DNA from: Bacteroidota bacterium
GTDB lineage: Bacteria; Bacteroidota; Bacteroidia; Chitinophagales; Chitinophagaceae
Length of the DNA: 55,808 nt
Reading direction: 5' to 3'
Assembly: GCA_023429825.1 (NCBI GenBank)
Contig: JAEZDC010000050.1
Coordinates: forward strand, 1 to 55,808
This document shows positions 35,420 to 42,849 of this stretch, piece by piece. A program made the translations under genes and the position numbers. Numbering within the stretch: the stretch's first letter is position 1; the number at the start of each line of letters is the position of its first letter. Below the pieces are notes generated by a model. It saw only the letters and a list, made by a program, of their open reading frames with translations, did no database searches and was not told where the DNA came from.

Positions 35420-36131
35420 ACTGTAACTTGATTGTTTTATAGTAAGGAGTGAAAATACTAAAGCCTCAGCTAACAGGATTAATAAAATGACTATAGGCTG
35501 AGAAATTTTACAAAAAATCGGTAAACAAATCAGTTTAGCATTTCGGTAAAGTAGCTGGTAGAATTATATGCAGCTATCTCAACGTATTGTGCCGAGCGCA
35601 CAGCATCCGGCCTATTGCTGCAATTATAGGAAGAAAGGCTTTTTGAAACTTGCCAGTTCTCCAACATACAGTTCTCTTTTAAGCTGTAAATCGATCAGGA
35701 GAAACAACACTGCCATTATCCGGCATTTTATCTAATGTTCGATGCTATAGTCTAACACAAGAAATCCAAGGGAGATCTAGTGCAAATGCCAGAAGTGAAT
35801 GTATTCTTTTGATATAAAGAAATTTGCCGGCAACAGTAAAATCGCTGTACAGGCAATTAATATAAACCCGCGTGCCTTTCTACTTTGTAAAGCCTTTGAA
35901 TAAATGATAAGAGCTTCTTTACAGAGTCATCATTATAGTTGCCTATCCAATATAGTATCAAAAGCAACCTATCGCTATTAATTTTTGTCATCCGTTTGTT
36001 ACAATGATTAAAATACATAATTTGTGCACCCTACATAGGAAGTGTTTTTTGAACTTCAGATTCATTTTTTATGTAGAATTGCGACTAATTTTTTAACAAA
36101 CTGATTTCTAAAACAAAAAATCAATTGAGTC
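35420..36131. other. Non-coding interval upstream of the protease and exbB
   Basis: 712 bp between two divergent genes with no reading frame worth calling. It must hold both promoters, but I find no clean TAnnTTTG box with a -33 partner. CTCAGC (near 35465) and GCTGAG (near 35496) form weak inverted arms. Nothing else can be assigned. Confidence 0.55.
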
Positions 36132-36992
36132 ATGGCTGAAACTAAACCAACTGCCACCGGTGTAAGAAGCACAACATCTGTACAACCTAAGAAAAGCAGC
36201 AATGCCATATCGTGGATTGCACCGCTTACTTGTATTATCCTTGGCTACATAATCTGGAGATTTGTGATTGGTGCTGAAGGAAACTTTACCAATCCTGATA
36301 AAGCTGGTGGTTTTTGGCCTCACCATCAGGGACCAAAGGGAGATTTTGCCCGTATGTATGAAGGTGGTATTGTAGTACCAGTGTTGATTGGGTTATTCCT
36401 GATCACGGTAACCTTCGTAGTAGAGAGATTATTAACTATTACCAAAGCGACTGGTAAAGGTAACATAGCAGAATTCATCAGGAAAGTGCAGTATAATCTT
36501 GCCAACAAAGACATCGATAAAGCAATTGCTGAATGCGACAGGCAAAAAGGCTCTGTAGGCAATGTGATGAAGGCGGGTTTGCGCAAGTACAAAGAAATGA
36601 TCACTAATAATGAATTGACGACTGAGCAAAAAGTATTAAATATCCAGAAAGAAGTAGAAGAGGCTACAGCCCTTGAATTGCCTATGTTAGAAAAGAACCT
36701 CGTGTTTCTTTCAACTATCGCTTCAGTAGCTACCCTCGTTGGTCTTTTCGGTACCGTATTAGGTATGATCCGTTCATTCGCTGCCCTTGGTGAAGCTGGC
36801 GGTGCGGAAGCTGCTTCGGCGCTTTCTCAAGGTATTGCGGAAGCCCTTTATAACACCGCATTAGGTATTGGTACTTCAGCCTTGGCGATTATCCTGTATA
36901 ATGTATTCACTACTAAGATCGACGGTATTACTTATGGTATTGATGAGAGCGGATTTACGCTCACTCAAAGCTTTGCTGCTAACTACAAATAA
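36132..36992 (+). CDS. exbB: ExbB/TolQ/MotA-type proton channel protein
   Basis: A 286-residue inner-membrane protein with three main hydrophobic segments (WIAPLTCIILGYIIWRFVIG, VPVLIGLFLITVTFVVERLL and, in the C-terminal part, a pair including LVFLSTIASVATLVGLFGTV). The signature LFGTVLGMIRSFAALGEAGG and the ALYNTALGIGTSALAIILYN stretch identify the MotA_TolQ_ExbB domain. It forms the pentameric motor with ExbD dimers that powers TonB. It heads exbB-exbD-exbD-tonB, an order usual in Bacteroidota. Confidence 0.93.
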   Translation: MAETKPTATGVRSTTSVQPKKSSNAISWIAPLTCIILGYIIWRFVIGAEGNFTNPDKAGGFWPHHQGPKGDFARMYEGGIVVPVLIGLFLITVTFVVERLLTITKATGKGNIAEFIRKVQYNLANKDIDKAIAECDRQKGSVGNVMKAGLRKYKEMITNNELTTEQKVLNIQKEVEEATALELPMLEKNLVFLSTIASVATLVGLFGTVLGMIRSFAALGEAGGAEAASALSQGIAEALYNTALGIGTSALAIILYNVFTTKIDGITYGIDESGFTLTQSFAANYK

Positions 36993-37058
36993 CCTTAACA
37001 GGAACATTTGTGGAAATTATAGCGTTTTGAATCTCATTACCTGACAAAACAAAAAGAA

Positions 37059-37715
37059 ATGGCAAGGCCTAAATTACCTAGAAAAAGTACTTCGGTGGAT
37101 ATGACGGCTATGTGTGATGTAGCCTTCCTGCTGCTGTCCTTTTTTATATTAACAACAAAATTCAAAGCACCGGAAAGTGTGCCAATCGAAACCCCCAACT
37201 CGGTTTCTTCAAAACCTGCACCTGAAAAGAATGTAATCACAGTATCTATCAATAAGGATGGTAAAGTATTCCTTTCTTTAAGCGAGGATTCCAGGGATAA
37301 ACAAGAGTTACTGGTGAGTACGTTGAATACTACCAGGGGGCTTGGTCTTACAGATGCAGAGGTAAAACAAGCTGGTAAGGTTCCGTTCTTTGGTACTTCA
37401 CTCGGGCAATTAAAATCGTTTTTGGCTGTACCTGCTGATAAAATGAAAGGAGATAATTTTCCTGGAATCCCGGCAAAAGATAGTACCAATAATGAGATGG
37501 TTGACTGGATGAGAGCAGTGACGGAGGTATATCGTAGCTTAAAGCCAAACATTCTATTAAAAGGAGATATGGCTTCTAAATACCCTGCATTTAAAAATGT
37601 AATAGCTGCTTTTAAGAAGAATGATATTTTGAAATTCCAGATGGTAACTAATGCAGAGAGCGTACCAGAGGGAACAGATCTTTATCGTACAGGTGCTAAA
37701 GGCGCAGCTGAATAA
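37059..37715 (+). CDS. exbD: ExbD-family biopolymer transport protein (first)
   Basis: A 218-residue protein with a short cytosolic N-terminus, one helix with the proton-carrying Asp region (SVDMTAMCDVAFLLLSFFIL), and a periplasmic domain. It is longer than E. coli ExbD (141 residues) because of an insertion in the periplasmic part around residues 75-150. It lies 66 bp after exbB. Confidence 0.9.
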   Translation: MARPKLPRKSTSVDMTAMCDVAFLLLSFFILTTKFKAPESVPIETPNSVSSKPAPEKNVITVSINKDGKVFLSLSEDSRDKQELLVSTLNTTRGLGLTDAEVKQAGKVPFFGTSLGQLKSFLAVPADKMKGDNFPGIPAKDSTNNEMVDWMRAVTEVYRSLKPNILLKGDMASKYPAFKNVIAAFKKNDILKFQMVTNAESVPEGTDLYRTGAKGAAE

Positions 37716-37742
37716 TATTATTAACTAAAAAAAACTACGGAT

Positions 37743-38291
37743 ATGGCAGAAATGGATACCTCGTCCGGCGGCGGGCATAAAAAAGGCCCGGGGGTCAAGA
37801 AAAGTAAGAAGCTATCTACAAGAGTAGACTTGACGCCAATGGTGGATCTTGGGTTCCTGCTTATCACTTTCTTTATTTTTACAACAACGATGAGCACGCC
37901 TACGGCTATGCGTTTATTCCTTCCAAAGGATACGGACAAGCCCGAAGATCAAAATAAGGCTAAAGAATCAGGTGCATTAACACTGCTGCTGGGGGCAGAT
38001 CATAATATCTTTTACTATGAAGGTATTCTGGCTCCGGACGGCTCTAACTTTAAAAGCACTCAATTCAGTGGAAAGGAAAATATACGGGACGTGATCATTG
38101 AGAAAAAAAGAAGGACACCTGAAAAAGACTTCGTAGTTGTTATCAAACCAAGTGATTTTTCCACCTATAAAGATGTAGTAGATATGTTAGATGAAATGTC
38201 TATTAACATGGTGAAAAAGTACGCACTTGTAGATATTACCGAAGTTGAGCAGGAGCTTGTGAAGATCAGTCAAGGAACTGAAGCAAAATAA
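37743..38291 (+). CDS. exbD: ExbD-family biopolymer transport protein (second)
   Basis: A 182-residue ExbD homologue: Gly/Lys-rich N-terminus, the helix RVDLTPMVDLGFLLITFFIF with the conserved Asp, then a periplasmic domain ending in DMLDEMSINMVKKYALVDI, typical of ExbD C-termini. Tandem unlike exbD genes suggest a heterodimeric ExbD pair inside the ExbB ring. It begins 27 bp after the first exbD. Confidence 0.91.
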   Translation: MAEMDTSSGGGHKKGPGVKKSKKLSTRVDLTPMVDLGFLLITFFIFTTTMSTPTAMRLFLPKDTDKPEDQNKAKESGALTLLLGADHNIFYYEGILAPDGSNFKSTQFSGKENIRDVIIEKKRRTPEKDFVVVIKPSDFSTYKDVVDMLDEMSINMVKKYALVDITEVEQELVKISQGTEAK

Positions 38292-38351
38292 ATCAGCTAA
38301 TCATTATGGAATTCTTACAAATTATGAATCTCATAATAAAGCACAAGTAAC

Positions 38352-39185
38352 ATGGAAACAAACAAAATTTTAACCGCCGATATCCTGGATATAATATTTG
38401 AAGGGAGAAACAAGGAATACGGTGCTTATGAGCTTCGTAAAACCTATCGTAACAGGCTTATTATCGCCATTGTAGCAACTGTACTGATATGTCTGTTAGC
38501 TTTTATAGCGTCAGTCATCGCAAATGCTACTAAGGACACTACAGCCAAAGTACTCGTGCAAGACGTACAGCTGCAGGATGTAAAGCAGGAAGAGAAAAAG
38601 CCTGAATTGCCTCCTCCACCTCCTCCTAAACAGGAGCCACCAAAAGTGGAGATCACCAAATTCACTCCTCCAAAGATCGTGAAGGATGAAGAGGTTAAAC
38701 CTGAAGAGGAAATCAAAGAAGTAGAAAAATTGGAAGATACCAAGATCGGTACTATCAACCAGGAAGGTGCAAAAGACGAAGGTCTTATTGCTCCTCCTGT
38801 AGAAGAGAAAGGTACAGGTGTTGTTGAAGCTCCGAAGCAGGCCGAAGAAGATTATGATAAGGAGTTTAAAGTAGTGCAGATTCAAGCCCAGTTTCCTGGC
38901 GGTGGATCAGCATGGAACAGGTTCTTAGAAAAGAATTTGAGAGCTGAAGTGCCTGTAGATAATGGAGCACCCGCAGGATTATATACTGTAACTGTGTCCT
39001 TCCTTGTAGATAAGGATGGTAATATCAGTGAAGTAAAGGCTGAAAACAGTCCTGGTTATGGAACCTCTGAAGAAGCTGTTCGTGTAATCAAGAAAGGCCC
39101 TAAGTGGATACCTGCTGTTCAAAACGGACGTAACGTTATCTATCGTCAAAAACAGAATATTACCTTCCAGGTTACAGAACAATAA
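38352..39185 (+). CDS. tonB: TonB-family energy transducer (second paralogue)
   Basis: A 277-residue protein. The N-terminal cap KILTADILDIIFEGRNKEYG is shared with the tonB gene at 11881. One membrane helix (IAIVATVLICLLAFIASVIA) is followed by a Pro/Lys/Glu-rich spacer containing a PPPPPPKQEPPK stretch and a C-terminal TonB domain (AQFPGGGSAWNRFLEKNL, VSFLVDKDGNISEVKAE, GPKWIPAVQNGRNV). It completes an ExbB-ExbD-ExbD-TonB unit and is followed by a terminator. Confidence 0.93.
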   Translation: METNKILTADILDIIFEGRNKEYGAYELRKTYRNRLIIAIVATVLICLLAFIASVIANATKDTTAKVLVQDVQLQDVKQEEKKPELPPPPPPKQEPPKVEITKFTPPKIVKDEEVKPEEEIKEVEKLEDTKIGTINQEGAKDEGLIAPPVEEKGTGVVEAPKQAEEDYDKEFKVVQIQAQFPGGGSAWNRFLEKNLRAEVPVDNGAPAGLYTVTVSFLVDKDGNISEVKAENSPGYGTSEEAVRVIKKGPKWIPAVQNGRNVIYRQKQNITFQVTEQ

Positions 39186-39203
39186 TAGGTTTTAGAAATA
39201 ATA

Positions 39204-39236
39204 AGAATCCCTTCAGCTCGCTGAGGGGATTTTTTA
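39204..39236 (+). terminator. Intrinsic terminator of the exb-tonB unit
   Basis: AATCCCTTCAG, loop CTCG, CTGAGGGGATT, then T5. The 11-bp stem contains one G-T pair. It lies about 20 bp after the tonB stop. Confidence 0.88.
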
Positions 39237-39279
39237 TTCCATACTATTTTATCGTCGGACTTCAGTCTGCAGCTTGACT

Positions 39280-39287
39280 TATTTTTG
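39280..39287 (+). promoter_or_regulatory. Bacteroidota -7 box of mnmE
   Basis: TATTTTTG, a perfect TAnnTTTG match, ends four bases before the mnmE ATG at 39292. The message would be leaderless or nearly so. The placement also supports the ATG at 39292 over the upstream in-frame start at 39274, which would lie before the transcription start. Confidence 0.6.
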
Positions 39288-39291
39288 CTTT

Positions 39292-40668
39292 ATGTCAAAC
39301 AAGTTACCTGTATGGGAAGATACTATTATAGCATCCGCTACAGCAGCGGGTATAGGAGCAATTGCGGTAATTCGTTTAAGTGGCAATAAAGCCTTCGAAT
39401 CTGTCAATGATCTTTTTCCTTCAAAAAACTTGTTGAAGCAACCGTCGCATACTCTTCATGTAGGTGCATTGAGAAATGATAAAGACATTCTGGATGAAGT
39501 TGTGGTAAGTTTATTCAAAGGTCCCCGATCATACACTGGGGAAGATGTAGTAGAGATCAGTTGCCATGGATCTCCATTTATCCAGGAAAAGATCATCCAG
39601 GCATTTTTACAAAAAGGCGTACGCTTGGCAAAGCCTGGTGAATTTACATTAAGAGCTTTCTTAAATGGTAAACTTGATCTTACACAGGCAGAAGCCGTGG
39701 CCGACCTAATTGCAAGCAATACTGAAGCAAGCCGTAAAACAGCATTGAATAACATTCGTGGAGGATTTTCACATGATCTCAAAGATTTACGGGAGCAACT
39801 TATCAAGTTCTCAGCGTTGATAGAATTAGAGCTGGATTTTTCGCAGGAAGATGTGGAGTTTGCAGATAGATCACAACTCCGGTCGCTTATTCTTCATCTG
39901 CAAGCTGAAATAGATAAATTGTTGTACTCTTTTAAACTGGGAAATGTTATTAAGAATGGAGTGCAGGTAGCGATTATCGGTAAGCCGAATGTAGGGAAAT
40001 CAACTTTACTCAATACTTTATTAAATGAGAATAGAGCCATAGTCAGTGATATCGCCGGTACTACGCGTGATACAATAGAAGAGGTATTGAACATTGACGG
40101 CATTTTATTCAGATTGATCGATACTGCTGGCATCAGATCCCATACAAGCGATATCATTGAAATTATCGGTGTACAGAAGAGCATCGAGAAAATGCATCAT
40201 GCAGATATTGTGTTATATATTTTTGATGTAAACGAAACCACTCCTGATGAACTTACTGACGTAATATCTGATCTAAAGAAATCGAATATCAATTATGTAT
40301 TGATTGGTAATAAAGCAGACGGTGATAAAAGCTTTGAGCACAATTTTCAAGAGGCTGAAATTATTTTTATTTCAGCGAAGAAGAATGAAAATATCGATCT
40401 GTTAAGGGAAAAGCTGATCAGTGTTTCAATTGGCGGGAATCTAAATACTGAAGACACTATCGTCACTAATGCAAGACATTACGACGCATTGCAAAAGCTT
40501 CAGAATGCATTGCATGATATAGAAAAAAGTATGCAGCAAAATATCCCCGGAGACCTGCTCGCCATTGACATCAGAACATGTCTACATTTTCTTGGAGAGA
40601 TAACAGGAGAGATTACCAACGAAGATCAGCTCGATTATATTTTCAGTAAGTTCTGTATCGGAAAATAG
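39292..40668 (+). CDS. mnmE: tRNA uridine-5-carboxymethylaminomethyl(34) synthesis GTPase
   Basis: A 458-residue protein that, with MnmG, modifies the wobble uridine of several tRNAs. The N-terminal tetrahydrofolate-binding domain (TAAGIGAIAVIRLSG, GPRSYTGEDVVEISCHG, LRAFLNGKLDLTQAEAVADL) is followed by a helical domain split by a G domain at about residues 220-375: G1 IGKPNVGKST, G3 DTAGI, G4 NKAD. The C-terminus ends FSKFCIGK, the conserved zinc-free Cys motif. The gene is intact even though a mobile element appears to begin at its 3' end. Start chosen from promoter spacing and conserved SNKLPVWEDTI. Confidence 0.96.
   Translation: MSNKLPVWEDTIIASATAAGIGAIAVIRLSGNKAFESVNDLFPSKNLLKQPSHTLHVGALRNDKDILDEVVVSLFKGPRSYTGEDVVEISCHGSPFIQEKIIQAFLQKGVRLAKPGEFTLRAFLNGKLDLTQAEAVADLIASNTEASRKTALNNIRGGFSHDLKDLREQLIKFSALIELELDFSQEDVEFADRSQLRSLILHLQAEIDKLLYSFKLGNVIKNGVQVAIIGKPNVGKSTLLNTLLNENRAIVSDIAGTTRDTIEEVLNIDGILFRLIDTAGIRSHTSDIIEIIGVQKSIEKMHHADIVLYIFDVNETTPDELTDVISDLKKSNINYVLIGNKADGDKSFEHNFQEAEIIFISAKKNENIDLLREKLISVSIGGNLNTEDTIVTNARHYDALQKLQNALHDIEKSMQQNIPGDLLAIDIRTCLHFLGEITGEITNEDQLDYIFSKFCIGK
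40651..40668 (+). other. Candidate left attachment site at the mnmE 3' end
   Basis: TTCTGTATCGGAAAATAG encodes the conserved FCIGK end of MnmE. The 3' end of mnmE (thdF/trmE) is the known integration site of SGI1-type elements, whose core is nearly the same because it encodes the same residues. Recombinase genes start 286 bp downstream. I found no second copy of the core inside the window, so the right end should lie beyond 55808. Confidence 0.45.
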
Positions 40669-40731
40669 GAGAGCTTCTTCACTTAACTCAAGTTTACTTC
40701 ATTTTACTACATCGCTGATAACCATTTAATT

Positions 40732-40768
40732 AAGAGGTTAAAATTTACAACATTTTACCTCTTTTTTA
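40732..40768 (+). terminator. Hairpin terminator after mnmE
   Basis: AAGAGGTTAAAAT and ATTTTACCTCTT pair with one bulged T, followed by TTTTATT. It lies about 65 bp past the mnmE stop and may stop mnmE transcripts or protect the element's first genes from read-through. Confidence 0.6.
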
Positions 40769-40836
40769 TTGTGCTGTCGTTCACCATTTGTACCTTTTAT
40801 ATGAAAAACAAAGGAGGTACAAAAAGAGAAATTATT

Positions 40837-40932
40837 GGAGAGAACATGGCAGTAAGAAGGTAGCTAATGGCAACGAAACGGTAGCTATTGGCAACTAAAG
40901 TCAGTTTGTAGCAGGGGAGAACATGGCAGTAA
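40837..40932 (+). repeat. Nested direct repeats upstream of the recombinase genes
   Basis: GGAGAGAACATGGCAGTAA (40837-40855) recurs with one change at 40914-40932, 77 bp apart. Between them GGTAGCTAATGGCAACGAAA (40859) recurs as GGTAGCTATTGGCAACTAAA (40880), exactly 21 bp apart. The position between the presumed attachment site and the recombinase fits arm-type integrase or excisionase binding sites, but a degenerate tandem array is an alternative. Confidence 0.65.
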
Positions 40933-40953
40933 AAAATGTAAAAACAGACTGAC

Positions 40954-41358
40954 ATGAGTTCAAACATTCGCATCAAACGGGTTTGTCAGCATTGCGACAA
41001 AACCTTCACTGCAAAGACTACTGTAACTAAATTTTGTTCTGACGACTGCGCAAAACGTAATTATAAAAAGCGTCAGAAAGAGGAGAAGGTTACTAAAGCT
41101 ATTCTAACCTCAAACCAGGATATTCAAAGCAAACACTTTCAGTCTGCAAGTAAATTGAAAGAACAGCCTGCTGTTGAAACCCTGCAAAAGGATTATGTAA
41201 ACGTTCAGGAAATGTCCGATTTGCTCGGCGTTGCGGAACGTACGCTTTTCAGGTTATTAAAAAATCCTGACATCCCCCGATTGAAAATTGGAAGGAAGTT
41301 GCTCTTCAATAAACAACGGGTATTTGAATATTTCATCAGTAAAAGTGAGAGAGTATGA
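40954..41358 (+). CDS. HTH protein with N-terminal Cys zinc motif
   Basis: A 134-residue protein. The N-terminus has a zinc-ribbon-like pair (CQHCDKTF and FCSDDCAKR) and the C-terminal half is an excisionase/MerR-type helix-turn-helix (VNVQEMSDLLGVAERTLFRL, followed by IPRLKIGRKLLFNKQRV). It overlaps the recombinase gene by four bases (ATGA), so the two are translationally coupled. A recombination-directionality or regulatory role is likely. Confidence 0.75.
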   Translation: MSSNIRIKRVCQHCDKTFTAKTTVTKFCSDDCAKRNYKKRQKEEKVTKAILTSNQDIQSKHFQSASKLKEQPAVETLQKDYVNVQEMSDLLGVAERTLFRLLKNPDIPRLKIGRKLLFNKQRVFEYFISKSERV

Positions 41359-42497
41359 GAGGAAAATTGAGAAAGAAATTACTGAAGTCAGGTAAATACA
41401 GTTTATATATCGACTATTATCCGCCTGTATGGAATCCGCAAAAGCAAATCTACACCCGCCGGGAATTCCTGGATCTCCATATCTATGTCAATCCAGTGAC
41501 ATCGCTGGAAAAAAAGCAAAACCAATTGCATCAGGAAATCGCCGAGAAGATTTTTATTAAGCGAATGAAATCCCTGATGCTTGATGCCAACGGGATATTT
41601 AATGCGGATGTATTGGAAGGAGATTTTTACAGCTATGCATTGTCGTTTATTCGCAGCAAACAAATAGACAAAGTGGATACAACGCATTACGAAACGGCAA
41701 TAAAGTATCTGAAGCGTTGGTTAGGTGATCATTTAAAGTTTAGAGATATCGATGATCGTTTCCTCCAGAAATTTAAAGAGTACCTCTTATCCGCCGCTTC
41801 TCTCAAATCGAAGCACATGAAGCTTGTTCAAAATTCGGCAGCTTCTTACTACGATAAGTTTGCGCTTATAGTTCACCAGGCTTTTCTTGATAGATTTCTT
41901 CCTGAAGATTATACATTGCGTGTTTCACGTATCAGCAATGTAGACACCTACAGGCAAATTATTGATGACGATGAATTGCAGTTGTTGGTTGATCATCCTG
42001 TAGATGATCCGTTAGTTTTTAAATCCTCCATGTTTGCACTCCTTACAGGTTGCAGATTCAGCGCGATCAAAATTCTAAAGTGGAATGATTTCCATTTTTC
42101 AAAAGCACTCAACGCCTGGTACATCTATTTCATAGATCCAAAACCAGAGCGATGCTTTAAACACTATATCAGCAAACAGGCTGTGGATATTCTAGGTGAA
42201 ATGCAATCAGGAGATGGTTTAATTTTTCCTGATCTGGTGTATTCAAGAACCAGATCTAAATTAAAAGAGTGGTTTGATCGTGTTGGCTTGAAGGATAAAG
42301 CGAAGTTTCACAACTGGCGACATAAGTACGCTACTACATTAATTGAAAATGGCGAAGATATTTATATCGTAAGTAAGATGCTTAACCATAAACATGTGAA
42401 GACAACCCAGATATATGCGCAGGTTCCTGAAACAAACAGGGCAAAAGCTGCTAATAAGCCCTCTGTCACTATTAAACCAGGTGTATGCGAGAACTAG
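41355..42497 (+). CDS. Tyrosine recombinase (integrase)
   Basis: A 380-residue site-specific recombinase. An N-terminal arm-binding/SAM-like region (to about residue 195) precedes the catalytic domain, in which the active-site set is visible: Arg234 (TGCRFSAIK), His319 and Arg322 (KFHNWRHKYA), His345 (MLNHKHVKTT) and nucleophile Tyr354 (QIYAQV). It resembles integrases of Bacteroidota mobilizable and conjugative transposons. The start overlaps the upstream HTH gene and the end overlaps the downstream one, so three recombination genes form one operon. Confidence 0.95.
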   Translation: MRGKLRKKLLKSGKYSLYIDYYPPVWNPQKQIYTRREFLDLHIYVNPVTSLEKKQNQLHQEIAEKIFIKRMKSLMLDANGIFNADVLEGDFYSYALSFIRSKQIDKVDTTHYETAIKYLKRWLGDHLKFRDIDDRFLQKFKEYLLSAASLKSKHMKLVQNSAASYYDKFALIVHQAFLDRFLPEDYTLRVSRISNVDTYRQIIDDDELQLLVDHPVDDPLVFKSSMFALLTGCRFSAIKILKWNDFHFSKALNAWYIYFIDPKPERCFKHYISKQAVDILGEMQSGDGLIFPDLVYSRTRSKLKEWFDRVGLKDKAKFHNWRHKYATTLIENGEDIYIVSKMLNHKHVKTTQIYAQVPETNRAKAANKPSVTIKPGVCEN

Positions 42498-42826
42498 ATA
42501 TAGAACAACGATTGATAAGGATTGAAGAAAGTATAACAGTGATTCGGAACCTTCTGGAGAAGTCTGTTGATCAGCATCCGGTAAACGATAAAGAGGAAAA
42601 GGAGATAATGAGCGTTAAACAGCTCGCTCAGTTTCTGGGGATAGACCCTGCAATCATCTATAGTAAGTGTGGTAGGAACGAGATTCCATACTTCAAATTA
42701 GGAAGGCAGTATCGTTTTAAGAAAAGCGAGATAGAAAAATGGATGAAGGAGAGTAAATCTGATAACACCGTCTCAGTGGATGATTACGTAGATAGATATC
42801 TTCAAAAACATGTAATGAAGAGTTAG
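42485..42826 (+). CDS. Excisionase-like HTH protein
   Basis: A 113-residue protein whose C-terminal half is an excisionase-type winged HTH: MSVKQLAQFLGIDPAIIYSK, then IPYFKLGRQYRFKKSEIEKW. The N-terminal 35 residues look like a coiled coil (IEQRLIRIEESITVIRNLL). The gene overlaps the end of the integrase gene by 13 bp. It probably controls excision or transcription of the element. Confidence 0.8.
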   Translation: MRELDIEQRLIRIEESITVIRNLLEKSVDQHPVNDKEEKEIMSVKQLAQFLGIDPAIIYSKCGRNEIPYFKLGRQYRFKKSEIEKWMKESKSDNTVSVDDYVDRYLQKHVMKS

Positions 42827-42849
42827 TCCCGTAAATTATTTTCTTGATT

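Noticed and set aside
37037..37552. 171-codon minus-strand frame inside the first exbD
   Set aside because: It is a shadow of exbD, which sits in a complete exbB-exbD-exbD-tonB order.
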